Below are positions 8,041 to 16,672 of a stretch of 64,000 bases of DNA, in pieces. Source of the DNA: Anaerolineales bacterium (GTDB lineage Bacteria; Chloroflexota; Anaerolineae; Anaerolineales; Villigracilaceae); assembly GCA_016789305.1 (NCBI GenBank), contig JAEURJ010000007.1:310001-374000 (forward strand). Direction: 5' to 3'. A program made the translations under genes and the position numbers. The notes below the pieces were generated by a model that was given only the letters and a program-made list of their open reading frames with translations, had not been told where the DNA came from and ran no database searches. Each line of letters begins with the position of its first letter. Position 1 is the first letter of the stretch.

Positions 8041-8053
8041 TATAATTCGTTCA
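8041..8053 (+). promoter_or_regulatory. TATAAT box placed for leaderless transcription
   Basis: TATAAT (8041-8046) lies six bases before the ATG at 8053, and no ribosome binding site precedes that ATG. Transcription would start at or within a base or two of the start codon, so the mRNA should be leaderless. No clear -35 box is visible. Confidence 0.5.
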
Positions 8054-8904
8054 TGTCTGAACTTGTTGCGCTTCAGCCGGTGGATTATCTAGCAATTGGC
8101 CACGTGGCTGTGGATAGGACACCTGCGGGAAATCAACTGGGCGGCTCGGCGGCATACTCAGCGTTGACGGCCCGTGCGCTGGGGCTGCGTGTGGGTATTG
8201 TTACTTCTGCTGGAAGTGACGCTCCCTTGCAGGCTTTGGATGGCATACAAATCGTGACCATCCCTGCCGAATTCAGCACTACATTTGAAAATGTTAAAAC
8301 AGCGCATGGGCGCAAACAAACCCTGCATCACCGGGCCGTGGTTCTTAACTTTGAACATGTTCCATCTATTTGGCAAAAGACGCCCATTGTCCACCTTGCA
8401 CCGATTGCGCAGGAAGTGGATTCGAAGCTGGCAGGACAATTTCCATCTTCTCATATTGGTGTGACGCCGCAGGGATGGATGCGGGCCTGGGATGAAAATG
8501 GCAAGGTGCAGGCCTGTGCATGGGAAAACAGCGAGCAGGTCCTCGGTCAGGCGGGAAGCGTGGTGATGAGTGTGGAAGATATCAACCGCGATCTGGAGTT
8601 GGCGGAATCCATGGCGCATCAAACGCGCATCCTGTGTTTGACGGAAGGGGAGTTGGGTTCGGTGCTTCATTGGAATGGCGACCGCAGGAGGTTTCGTGCA
8701 CCGGTGGTCGAGGAAGTGGATGCGACCGGCGCCGGCGATATTTTTGCGGCTGCATTTTTTGTGCGATTATCCAATACGCGTGACCCATGGGAAGCGGCAC
8801 GGTTTGCCACAAACCTTGCGGCGTATTCTGTTACGCGAACCGGCTTGCATGGAATTCCGACGAAGCGTGAAATAGAAAGTTGTTTGATGGAGGTTTTGTT
8901 GTGA
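8053..8904 (+). CDS. PfkB/ribokinase-family sugar or nucleoside kinase
   Basis: 283 residues. It has the N-terminal PfkB glycine motif (NQLGGSAAYSALTARALG) and the C-terminal ATP-binding signature VDATGAGDIFAAAFF, whose second Asp is the catalytic base of the family. The substrate (ribose, fructose phosphate, nucleoside or another) is not evident. The ATG at 8053 is chosen because a TATAAT box lies directly upstream and the residues before it are not conserved-looking. Its stop overlaps the parA start in GTGA, so expression is coupled to chromosome partitioning genes, an unusual pairing. Confidence 0.88.
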   Translation: MSELVALQPVDYLAIGHVAVDRTPAGNQLGGSAAYSALTARALGLRVGIVTSAGSDAPLQALDGIQIVTIPAEFSTTFENVKTAHGRKQTLHHRAVVLNFEHVPSIWQKTPIVHLAPIAQEVDSKLAGQFPSSHIGVTPQGWMRAWDENGKVQACAWENSEQVLGQAGSVVMSVEDINRDLELAESMAHQTRILCLTEGELGSVLHWNGDRRRFRAPVVEEVDATGAGDIFAAAFFVRLSNTRDPWEAARFATNLAAYSVTRTGLHGIPTKREIESCLMEVLL

Positions 8905-9671
8905 CAAAGATCTATACGTTGGTGAATCAAAAAGGCGGCGTGGGTAAGACGACCTCCACCATAAACCTGGCGGCATATCTGGCCCGTATGGGACAGAACG
9001 TATTGGTGGCGGATCTTGATCCGCAGGCCAATGCAACCTCCTGTTTGGGTGTTGATAAATTAACGGTTGCCGGCGGAACGTATGAAGCCTTGCTGGGTGA
9101 AGCCAATATTTTTCCATATGTGTTGCTGAATGAAAGGTTGAAGTTGTCCCTGCTTCCCTCTTCACCATCGCTTGCCGGGGCGGAAGTGGAATTGGTGGAT
9201 GAACTGGCCCGTGAATCTCGTTTGAGGAAAGCGATTCTATCGATCTCGAATCGATACGATTATGTTCTCATTGATTGCCCTCCATCCCTTGGTTTATTAA
9301 CTGTAAATGGTTTGATGGCGGCGATGGATGGCGTGATCGTGCCGGTGCAATGTGAATATCTTGCACTGGAAGGTCTGGGTCAATTGACCCAGACGATCGA
9401 ACGCGTGCGTTCGGCGTTATTTCCTGAATTGGAAGTTCGAGGCGTGGTGTTAACGATGTTCGACAATCGCACCAATCTTTCCACCGATGTGGTTGAGGAA
9501 GTGAACAAACATTTTCCGAATCAAGTGTTCAAGAGTGTTGTGCCGCGCAGTATTCGTTTGGCAGAGGCACCTTCGTATGGACTTCCCATCTCGGAATATG
9601 CCCCCACCTCTGTTGGTGCGTTGGCATATGAAGCATTGGCCAAAGAGTTATTAAAAGGCGATAAAGCGTAG
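8901..9671 (+). CDS. parA: Chromosome partitioning ATPase ParA (Soj)
   Basis: 256 residues from the GTG at 8901, which has GGAGG seven bases upstream. It starts MTKIYTLVNQKGGVGKTTST, with the deviant Walker A motif (KGGVGKTT) of ParA/MinD ATPases, followed by DLDPQANAT, a Walker B region VLIDCPPSLGLL and RSIRLAEAPSYG near the end. ParA forms ATP-dependent dimers on the nucleoid and moves ParB-bound origins. The gene overlaps the kinase before it by four bases and lies eight bases before parB. Confidence 0.95.
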   Translation: MTKIYTLVNQKGGVGKTTSTINLAAYLARMGQNVLVADLDPQANATSCLGVDKLTVAGGTYEALLGEANIFPYVLLNERLKLSLLPSSPSLAGAEVELVDELARESRLRKAILSISNRYDYVLIDCPPSLGLLTVNGLMAAMDGVIVPVQCEYLALEGLGQLTQTIERVRSALFPELEVRGVVLTMFDNRTNLSTDVVEEVNKHFPNQVFKSVVPRSIRLAEAPSYGLPISEYAPTSVGALAYEALAKELLKGDKA

Positions 9672-9679
9672 GAGCGAAG

Positions 9680-10549
9680 ATGGCCCAACGAAAAGGTCTT
9701 GGCAAAGGGTTGGATGCGTTAATCCCCGGCGGCAAATCCAGCGGGGTACCCTCTGGATTTGTAAGCAGTGGCAGCGTCGGCGTGCAGCAGGTGGCCGTGG
9801 AATTGATCCAACGCAACCCAAGCCAGCCGCGTTTGACATTTAAAGATGATGAATTAAATGAGCTGGCCGCATCCATTCGCGAGCATGGGGTGATCCAGCC
9901 GTTGATCGTGTTGCCGAAAAGCGACGGTACATTCACTTTGATCGCTGGTGAGCGTCGTTTGCAGGCTTCGCAGCGTGCGGGGCTCAAGACGGTCCCAGTG
10001 ATTCCCCGCCAGGCGAATAATCAGGAATTGCTTGAGATCGCGTTGATCGAAAACGTCCAACGCGCAGACTTGAATGCAATGGAAGAAGCCGAAGCCTATC
10101 GTCATCTTGTGGAAGACTTCGGTCTTTCGCACGAGATGGTTGCGAGGCGGGTCGGAAAAAGCCGCGTCGCTGTGACGAATACGCTGCGCCTGCTGGGGCT
10201 GGCCGACACGGTGAAACAGGCTTTGGTGGATGGACAGATCACCGAAGGACATGCGCGTGCGCTCCTGGCGTTGTCCACGCAAAAGGCACAGGCCTCAGTT
10301 CTACAGACGGTGATGAATCTTTCGATGAGCGTTCGTCAGACCGAAGAGTTGGTGAGAAAGCTTGCAGGGCAGAAGCCGCTCAAAGCGGCCAAACCAAAAC
10401 GAGGGGCAGATGTGAACGATGTGGAAAAACGCCTGCAAAAAAGCCTCGGGACGAAAGTCGCATTGAAGTATGGAAAAAAAGGCGGCACAGTCACCATCTA
10501 TTACTATTCGGATGAAGAACTGGATTCGCTGCTGGAAAAATTAACGTGA
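9680..10549 (+). CDS. parB: Chromosome partitioning protein ParB (Spo0J)
   Basis: 289 residues with the order expected of a chromosomal ParB. An N-terminal basic stretch MAQRKGLGKGLDALIP is the likely ParA-contacting region, followed by the nucleotide-binding domain with ELIQRNPSQPR and GERRLQASQRAG (CTPase box), then a helix-turn-helix with HEMVARRVGKSRVAVTN, and a short C-terminal dimerisation domain. It binds parS sites and loads SMC. RBS TAGGAGCG precedes the ATG. No convincing 16-base parS palindrome was found in the window. A hairpin terminator follows. Confidence 0.95.
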   Translation: MAQRKGLGKGLDALIPGGKSSGVPSGFVSSGSVGVQQVAVELIQRNPSQPRLTFKDDELNELAASIREHGVIQPLIVLPKSDGTFTLIAGERRLQASQRAGLKTVPVIPRQANNQELLEIALIENVQRADLNAMEEAEAYRHLVEDFGLSHEMVARRVGKSRVAVTNTLRLLGLADTVKQALVDGQITEGHARALLALSTQKAQASVLQTVMNLSMSVRQTEELVRKLAGQKPLKAAKPKRGADVNDVEKRLQKSLGTKVALKYGKKGGTVTIYYYSDEELDSLLEKLT

Positions 10550-10556
10550 TTTGTTG

Positions 10557-10588
10557 GGACACGGCAGCGCCGTGTCCTTGTGTTTTTA
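10557..10588 (+). terminator. Hairpin terminator after parB
   Basis: A perfect 9-bp stem GGACACGGC/GCCGTGTCC (10557-10565 with 10569-10577) with a 3-base loop and the tail TTGTGTTTTT. It closes the parAB unit ten bases before the next start codon's ribosome binding site. The same stem core is used by the terminator at 22587-22621. Confidence 0.75.
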
Positions 10589-10597
10589 GGAAACTAC

Positions 10598-12187
10598 ATG
10601 AGACTTCTCTACAACGCAAACATCCACACACTCGACGAAAAACATCCGCTTGCATCTGCGATTCTGATCGCAGGTTCACAAGTTATTGCTGTAGGCGAAA
10701 AAGATAAACTGGAAAGTCTTGCACATGGCAATGTGGAAAAGCAGGACATGAAGGGGAAGCTGATTATTCCCGGCATGACCGATGCGCACATTCATATTCA
10801 ATATTATTCGTTGGGTCTTGCCAAGATCGATTGCGAAACAAAAACGAAGGCGGAATGTTTAGAGCGTGTAGCGGCACGTGCGCGAAATTCCAAACCCGGT
10901 GAATGGGTGCTGGGGCATGGCTGGAATCAGAACGAATGGTCAACCGGTGGCGAATGGCCCACTGCGGCTGAATTGGATGCGGTTGCTCCCAACAATCCCG
11001 TGTATCTCACTGCCAAATCTCTTCATGCAGGCTGGGCAAACACTGCTGGATTAAAGGCTGCAAACATCACGACCGATACACAAGACCCAAAGAATGGAGC
11101 CATTCAACGCGACGCACGGGGAAATGCCACAGGGATTCTGCTGGAAACCGCAATGGAATTGGTGGGGAATGCGGTTCCTGTTGCAAACATTTCCGATATT
11201 GAACGCGCCATCGAAAAAGCCCAGCCCATTTTGTGGAAGATGGGATTGACCGGGGTTCACGATTTTGACCGCCGCGATTCCTTTATGGCATTGCAATCCT
11301 TGCGTGCGAACGGTGTATTAAAATTACGTGTAAATAAAAATATCCCGGTGGAAAGCGTGGAGCAGGCCAATCAACTGGGGCTGCGCACCGGTTTTGGAGA
11401 TGAATGGCTGTGGATCGGTTCTGTCAAGGCATTTATGGATGGCGCGTTGGGTCCGCACACGGCGGCGATGTTCCAGCCGTACGAAGATGAGCCGAACAAC
11501 AAAGGCATACTCAACATGGATGGCGAGGAACTGTTCGAGCATTGCCGCAAGGCTGCCGATGTCGGCTTGAGCATGACCGTTCATGCGATTGGTGATCGCG
11601 CCAATCATGAAGTACTCAATGCGTATGAACAGCTTCGCAAGTACGAAACCGAAAAAGGATTGCCCCATTTGCGTCATCGTATTGAACACGTGCAGGTTCT
11701 TCATCCAAATGATGCCCCGCGACTCGCGCAATTGAATGTCGTGGCATCCATGCAGCCCATCCACGCAACATCAGATATGTATGCCGCTGATCGGTTTTGG
11801 GGAGAGCGGTCCGTGCTGGCGTATGCATGGCGAAATCAACTGGATCATGGTGCGCCGCTTGCTTTTGGATCGGATGCGCCTGTTGAATCGCCGAATCCAT
11901 TTTTGGGACTTCATGCCGCAGTAACTCGCAGACGAAGCGACGGTTCACCCTCTGCTGAAGGCTGGTACCCGGAACAAAAATTAACTTTAACTGAAGCATT
12001 GTCCGCTTACACCTTGGGCGCCGCCTATGCAGCAAATGCAGAGAATCGTATTGGCAAACTGGCTGAAAATTATCTCGCTGACCTTGTTGTTTTGGATGAG
12101 GATATTTTTTCAACCGACCCGAATGATTTGTTGACCATGCAATCCTCCGCGACCATGATCGACGGCGAATGGGTTTGGCAGGAATAA
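10598..12187 (+). CDS. Metal-dependent amidohydrolase, YtcJ-like
   Basis: 529 residues from the ATG at 10598, which has TTAGGAAA six bases upstream. It is built like YtcJ-type amidohydrolase-superfamily proteins: an N-terminal beta-sandwich part, the metal-binding GMTDAHIHIQYYS, the long GHGWNQNEW insert region, HAIGDRAN and HRIEHVQVL with catalytic-site histidines, and FGSDAPVESPNPFLG near the C-terminus. No signal peptide, so cytoplasmic. Such proteins hydrolyse amides or formamides of unknown physiological substrate. The histidine kinase after it starts only four bases beyond its stop, so the two are probably co-transcribed. Confidence 0.88.
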   Translation: MRLLYNANIHTLDEKHPLASAILIAGSQVIAVGEKDKLESLAHGNVEKQDMKGKLIIPGMTDAHIHIQYYSLGLAKIDCETKTKAECLERVAARARNSKPGEWVLGHGWNQNEWSTGGEWPTAAELDAVAPNNPVYLTAKSLHAGWANTAGLKAANITTDTQDPKNGAIQRDARGNATGILLETAMELVGNAVPVANISDIERAIEKAQPILWKMGLTGVHDFDRRDSFMALQSLRANGVLKLRVNKNIPVESVEQANQLGLRTGFGDEWLWIGSVKAFMDGALGPHTAAMFQPYEDEPNNKGILNMDGEELFEHCRKAADVGLSMTVHAIGDRANHEVLNAYEQLRKYETEKGLPHLRHRIEHVQVLHPNDAPRLAQLNVVASMQPIHATSDMYAADRFWGERSVLAYAWRNQLDHGAPLAFGSDAPVESPNPFLGLHAAVTRRRSDGSPSAEGWYPEQKLTLTEALSAYTLGAAYAANAENRIGKLAENYLADLVVLDEDIFSTDPNDLLTMQSSATMIDGEWVWQE

Positions 12188-12191
12188 TCTT

Positions 12192-13211
12192 ATGGCAAAA
12201 ATACTTCCAAAACTTTCCCCTGAAATGCTCATCCCCAGGTTGGGCGAATACATTGTCCAAAAAGGGCTGCTGACCGATGAAGGTCTTCAAAAGGCGCTTG
12301 CCTATCAACAATCGCAATCTGCCAGCGGGAAGCAAACCTTGCTTGGGCAGGCGTTGATGGATTTAAACCTGATTAGCCGCGATGCACTCGACCAGGTCAT
12401 TACCGAGCAGATCATTCAGCTGCGCTCTGCATTGCAGGCATCCAACCGTAATTTGGAACAACGGGTGAAGGAGCGTACCGCCGAGTTGAATGAAGCACTG
12501 GAACGGCTTTCAGAGTTAAGTCAGATGAAGGCGAATTTCGTGGCGAACATCTCTCATGAATTGCGCACACCGTTGACTCATGTCAAAGGATATTTGGAAC
12601 TGCTTATTACCGAGTCCCTGGGACCGATTTCAGAGGAGCAGCGTCACGGGTTGCAAGTCAGCCAACGATCAGCGATGAAGTTGGAAAGCATGATCGACGA
12701 TCTCATCATGTTCTCACTGGCCACACGCGGGGAAATGAGCATGAAATTGGAGAAAGTTGATATTCGCAGGCTGGCGACTCTTGCCGTCAAGGCGGCGTCA
12801 AGCAAGGCGGAGGAACGAGGCGTGCAATTGACGTTGGCTGCCGTTGATGAAATTCCGCAGGTGCAGGCGGATCCGGAGAAAATTAGCTGGGTGGTGGGTC
12901 AACTTCTTGATAATGCAATCAAGTTCACTCCGTCGGGGGGAAGCGTGGTGGTCAATATCAAGGAAGAAGGAAACAACCTCGTTCAGATTTCGATGATCGA
13001 TACGGGTATCGGAATTCCGCCTGGGCGATTAAACGAGATCTTTGAGCCCTTCCATCAATTGGATGCTTCTTCCACCCGTCATTATGGCGGGACCGGGCTT
13101 GGATTGTCGCTTGTTCGTCAGATCGTGGAAGCGCACGGGTCGTTGTTGGATGTACAATCAGTGGAAGGAAAAGGCTCGGTATTTAAATTCCCATTGCTGG
13201 CTGTTCACTAA
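12192..13211 (+). CDS. Soluble histidine kinase with N-terminal MshEN/GspE_N-like domain
   Basis: 339 residues with no transmembrane segment. Residues about 13-85 carry two motifs of the form RLGxx(I/V)xxxGLLxxxxLxxALxxQ: RLGEYIVQKGLLTDEGLQ and LLGQALMDLNLISRDALD. This is the pattern of MshEN domains, which bind cyclic di-GMP in type II secretion and pilus ATPases. A coiled coil (about 82-115) leads into HisKA with the phosphorylated His in NISHELRTPLTH, then an ATPase domain with N box LLDNAIKFTPSGG, G1 DTGIGIP and G2 GGTGLGLSLV. The output regulator is most likely encoded two genes downstream at 14449. Cyclic di-GMP sensing is a hypothesis. Confidence 0.88.
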   Translation: MAKILPKLSPEMLIPRLGEYIVQKGLLTDEGLQKALAYQQSQSASGKQTLLGQALMDLNLISRDALDQVITEQIIQLRSALQASNRNLEQRVKERTAELNEALERLSELSQMKANFVANISHELRTPLTHVKGYLELLITESLGPISEEQRHGLQVSQRSAMKLESMIDDLIMFSLATRGEMSMKLEKVDIRRLATLAVKAASSKAEERGVQLTLAAVDEIPQVQADPEKISWVVGQLLDNAIKFTPSGGSVVVNIKEEGNNLVQISMIDTGIGIPPGRLNEIFEPFHQLDASSTRHYGGTGLGLSLVRQIVEAHGSLLDVQSVEGKGSVFKFPLLAVH

Positions 13212-13225
13212 GCTAAAGAGGAACC

Positions 13226-14413
13226 ATGGATTCAAAAACGCTCTCCTCGTTGCATGATGTTTTCAAAGAGGTTCAAAAGCAGCAGGATTGGAAAGCCGCC
13301 CTGGATAAGTTATTCGCATCCTTGCGTGGTGATTTTGTTTTTGACAACGTCGTCATTTATTTCATGGAACCTCACCTAAAGAGCATGGACGTGCTGTATG
13401 CCCGTGCGATGGGGCGCGGAAAAGGTCTGGAAGCGGATGTATCCTGGGGGGAGAATTTTGCCCATGATGTGATCACAAAAGGGAAAATGGTTTCGAAGGA
13501 ACCATTAAAAAATATTCGCGTCTTTGACCGTCTGACCCAGGCATACCTTCTTGGTTTTCCGATTTCGGCTCATGCCAGAAAAAAAGGGGCGATTGTTTTC
13601 GTCCGTTTCGGCGGCCCTTCTTATTCTGAAAACCATATCCATCTTGCGGCTTTACAAGCATTCTGGGCCTCAGCAATTATCGGGCGCAAAGAACTCGATG
13701 AAGCGCGTTCCGAGTTGGATTCCGTACAACGACAAATGCGCTTGCAGGATGATTTTGTTTCCACGATTTCGCACGAATTGCGAACGCCGCTTGGTTTTAT
13801 CAAAGGATATAGTACCAGCTTGCTCCGGCAGGATACCTCCTGGGATGTTGCCACCCAACAGGAATTCCTGACAATCATTGATGAGGAAGCGGACCGGCTG
13901 ACCAGGCTGATCGAAGATATGTTGGAGTCGGCACGCCTGCAAAGCAAGACCCTGCAATTTAAATTTACCCCCATCCGTCTGGATGCCCTTGTGCGTGATG
14001 TGGGACTGCGTGTTAATACCCATCATCCAGATCTGAAGATCGAGTACCAATTTGAGACCCTGCCCGCAGTGGCCGGAGACGGAGTCCGTCTCTCGCAGGT
14101 ATTTGAAAACCTGTTCAGTAATGCGATCAAATATGCCCCTAATTCGAAACTGACAATTACAACAAAGTCACTTGGAAAAAAGGTTCTCCTATCATTTGCT
14201 GATGAAGGCGAAGGCATTCCGGAAGATTATTTGCCATTCTTGTTTGAGCGCTTCTATCGTGTTCCCGGGGAAAGAACCGTAACCGGTACAGGATTGGGAC
14301 TTTACATTTGCAAGCAGATTGTTATGGCGCATCATGGTAATATTTGGGTAGAGTCAGTGTTGGACAAAGGTACAACCTTTTTTATTGAATTGCCCGCTGA
14401 TCCAACGCTTTAA
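13226..14413 (+). CDS. Soluble histidine kinase with N-terminal GAF-like domain
   Basis: 395 residues, no membrane segment. Residues about 15-155 look like a GAF-type sensory domain (FDNVVIYFMEPHLKSMDVLY and the segment GAIVFVRFGGPSYSENHIHL). A coiled coil follows, then HisKA with TISHELRTPLGFIKG and an ATPase domain with NLFSNAIKYAPNS, DEGEGIPEDY and GTGLGLYICKQI. The ligand is not evident. The ATG at 13226 has GAGGAACC immediately upstream. It lies between another soluble kinase and an OmpR-type regulator, so both kinases may feed the same response regulator. Confidence 0.9.
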   Translation: MDSKTLSSLHDVFKEVQKQQDWKAALDKLFASLRGDFVFDNVVIYFMEPHLKSMDVLYARAMGRGKGLEADVSWGENFAHDVITKGKMVSKEPLKNIRVFDRLTQAYLLGFPISAHARKKGAIVFVRFGGPSYSENHIHLAALQAFWASAIIGRKELDEARSELDSVQRQMRLQDDFVSTISHELRTPLGFIKGYSTSLLRQDTSWDVATQQEFLTIIDEEADRLTRLIEDMLESARLQSKTLQFKFTPIRLDALVRDVGLRVNTHHPDLKIEYQFETLPAVAGDGVRLSQVFENLFSNAIKYAPNSKLTITTKSLGKKVLLSFADEGEGIPEDYLPFLFERFYRVPGERTVTGTGLGLYICKQIVMAHHGNIWVESVLDKGTTFFIELPADPTL

Positions 14414-14448
14414 TCTGCATTCATCTTTTGTTTTTTAAGGAGAGCAGT

Positions 14449-15144
14449 ATGGCCAAACGAATTTTGATCGTGGACGATGAGCCTCGTTATTTACGTCTTT
14501 TGGAGGCAAATCTTCGTACGGAAGGATATGAGGTGTCCACCGCACAGGATGGCGTTCAGGCTTTGGATGTGTTTTCAGCCCAACCCATCGACCTTGTACT
14601 GTTGGATGTGATGATGCCCCGCCTGGATGGCTTTGGTGTTTGCCAGCGTTTACGTGAGTTTTCGAGCGTGCCAATCGTTATTTTAACAGCAAGGGGCGAG
14701 GAGCAGGACCGCGTTCGTGGTTTGGACCTTGGCGCGGACGATTATTTGGTCAAGCCGTTTTCTGCCACCGAATTACTGGCTCGTGTGCGCGCGGTCTTAA
14801 GAAGGGCGCAAGCTCCTTCTGAAGTAGGGCAGGCTCGTTTCTTTACCCATGACAATTTGAAGATTGATTTTGCTCGTGCAGAAGTTTGGGTTGCTGAAGA
14901 ACCGGTTTCTCTTTCTGCAACCGAGTATCGCCTTCTTCTTCAGTTTGCTCATAACATCGGAAAGATCCTGACATCCGAAGAATTATTGTCCAGTGTGTGG
15001 GGTGCGGAATATAAAAATGACAAGGAAATTTTGTGGGTAAGTATTGCCCGCCTAAGACAAAAGCTGGAAGAGGATGCTCACAGTCCAAGACATATTGTGA
15101 CGCGTTCGGGGCTGGGATATCTAATGCCGCCCATCGAAGCATGA
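14449..15144 (+). CDS. OmpR/PhoB-family response regulator
   Basis: 231 residues from the ATG at 14449, preceded by AAGGAGAG. The receiver domain (about 1-118) has the acidic pair VDDEP, the phosphorylation Asp in LVLLDVMMPRLDG and the conserved Lys in DYLVKPFS. The C-terminal winged helix (about 130-230) has LSATEYRLLLQF and IVTRSGLGYLMPP. It is the likely partner of one or both histidine kinases upstream; the DNA target is unknown. CpaE follows 33 bases later, so regulation of the adjacent CpaE/CpaF genes is plausible. Confidence 0.93.
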   Translation: MAKRILIVDDEPRYLRLLEANLRTEGYEVSTAQDGVQALDVFSAQPIDLVLLDVMMPRLDGFGVCQRLREFSSVPIVILTARGEEQDRVRGLDLGADDYLVKPFSATELLARVRAVLRRAQAPSEVGQARFFTHDNLKIDFARAEVWVAEEPVSLSATEYRLLLQFAHNIGKILTSEELLSSVWGAEYKNDKEILWVSIARLRQKLEEDAHSPRHIVTRSGLGYLMPPIEA

Positions 15145-15177
15145 TTGAAAGAGCAGGTGTGATGTACGGAGACTGTA

Positions 15178-16329
15178 ATGTCTGAAAAGAAGATATTGAT
15201 CATTGACACAGATGTTGCAAGCAGGAATTTCATTGCACGCAATTTAGCTGCCCAGAATTATGAGGTGGTGCAGGTTGGTTCAGGTAAAGAAGGGTTGATC
15301 AGTGCATGGCGCGACCGCCCTGACCTTATCGTAATTGACCCCACCATTCCTGATCTGCGGGGCGAGGAGCTTGCATCGAAGTTGCGGCAAGATGCCCGTA
15401 CTGCGAATACACCCATTGTGGCACTTAGCAGTGATCCCAGTGTGATGCGTATTAAATCCTGCTTGGATGCGGGATACAACGAATATATTACAAAGTCCGG
15501 TCAGGCTGTTTCTAACTTGAATGAAACGATCGGACGTTTGCTCGGCATAACGGCTGCTACTGCCAAACAGGGTGGGTTACTTATTGTCTTCACCAGCGCA
15601 AAAGGTGGAGCGGGCACCTCATCCCTTTGCGCGAATATTGCCATGAATATCTTTCAGAGTCAGCCGGAGGCTCGCGTGGCAGTAGTGGATATGGTCCTGC
15701 CAATCGGTTCGATCGGACCGTTGGTTGGTTATGAAGGCAAACAGAACATTGTTACAGTCTGTGATATCCCTCCTCTTGAGCTCAGCCCGGACTACTTCCA
15801 GAAAGAATTAACAGAGATGAACCTCTGGAAGTTTAGTCTCCTTGCGGGTTCGCCGGACCCTGAAAGCAGCAATCATTTGAATGTTGCTCGCATTTGGGAT
15901 GTCGTGGCTGGAGTAAAGTCTGCATTTGATTATGTTTTAGTGGACCTTGGCCGCTCTCTCTCGAAGATCAGCCTGCCGCTCATTCAACATGCAGATTTGA
16001 TCACTCTCGTGGTCAGTACTGATGTAAGCTCCGTCAGTTTGACAAAAATATTACTTGAATATCTAAAGAACAAAGGTGTGCGGGAAAATGGGATTTACAC
16101 CATTCTGAACCGGGCAATTGGTTTGGAGGGTGTCAGTAAGCCGGATGCGGAAAAAATACTTGGAATTCCGATCAAATCTGCGGTTCCTTATCTCGGTAGT
16201 AACTTTGCCCTGGCAAATAATCAACATCAACCATACATACTGAAGTTCCCGAAGGAGACAGCATCTTTTATTTTTACAGAAGCTGCGAAGGAAATGACAG
16301 CCCTTGCTTTCAAGCTAAGGGCTGAATAA
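15178..16329 (+). CDS. CpaE-like protein: receiver-like domain plus MinD/ParA-type ATPase
   Basis: 383 residues. The N-terminal 120 residues form a receiver-like fold (KKILIIDTDVASRNF, LIVIDPTIPDLRGEE, YNEYITKSG). The rest is a SIMIBI ATPase with the deviant Walker A motif SAKGGAGTSSLC near residue 140 and DYVLVDLGRSLSKISLP as Walker B region. This matches CpaE, the polarity factor of Tad/Flp pilus machines. The only other Tad-type component here is the CpaF ATPase 340 bases downstream. Regulation of a secretion or pilus system encoded elsewhere is the simplest reading. Confidence 0.85.
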   Translation: MSEKKILIIDTDVASRNFIARNLAAQNYEVVQVGSGKEGLISAWRDRPDLIVIDPTIPDLRGEELASKLRQDARTANTPIVALSSDPSVMRIKSCLDAGYNEYITKSGQAVSNLNETIGRLLGITAATAKQGGLLIVFTSAKGGAGTSSLCANIAMNIFQSQPEARVAVVDMVLPIGSIGPLVGYEGKQNIVTVCDIPPLELSPDYFQKELTEMNLWKFSLLAGSPDPESSNHLNVARIWDVVAGVKSAFDYVLVDLGRSLSKISLPLIQHADLITLVVSTDVSSVSLTKILLEYLKNKGVRENGIYTILNRAIGLEGVSKPDAEKILGIPIKSAVPYLGSNFALANNQHQPYILKFPKETASFIFTEAAKEMTALAFKLRAE

Positions 16330-16366
16330 ATTCAGATCCAACCACTGGTTGGGAGGAACATCAATC

Positions 16367-16672
16367 ATGACAATCGAATACGATGAAAAAGGCAAATTCT
16401 ATACTGATGTCGTAACAAAAATATCCATTCCATCCGTCATGCAAACCACAACTCATTTGATTCGAGGTCAGGTGCATGTGCGGCAGGGGGGGCGCTTGAA
16501 GGATCAGTTGGAAAATGACGAGGCCTTTACCGCCGTAACAGATGCCAAGGTGTACGACAAGGATGGGAATGTAGTTTTTAGCGGCCCTTTCCTCGCGGTT
16601 CGCAGGGACCAGATCATCTGGATCATGCCTGTTCATCAGGGTGATGACGGAAATAAAGGTGCGGAAGGATGA
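16367..16672 (+). CDS. Small protein of unknown function between cpaE and cpaF
   Basis: 101 residues from the ATG at 16367, which has GGGAGGAAC about nine bases upstream. It has no signal peptide, membrane segment or cysteine. It reads as a compact beta-rich domain with phrases HLIRGQVHVRQGGRLKDQL and KVYDKDGNVVFSGPFLAVRR and a tryptophan near the C-terminus. I do not recognise the family. Its stop overlaps the cpaF start in ATGA, implying tight coupling, so it is likely a partner or regulator of that ATPase. Confidence 0.8.
   Translation: MTIEYDEKGKFYTDVVTKISIPSVMQTTTHLIRGQVHVRQGGRLKDQLENDEAFTAVTDAKVYDKDGNVVFSGPFLAVRRDQIIWIMPVHQGDDGNKGAEG

Noticed and set aside
8000..11000. parS sites near parAB
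   Set aside because: No close match to the 16-base parS palindrome was seen; sites may lie outside the window.
11616..12335. A 239-codon open frame on the minus strand opposite the amidohydrolase gene
   Set aside because: It is a codon-use shadow of a strongly conserved gene, has no recognisable domain and no ribosome site.
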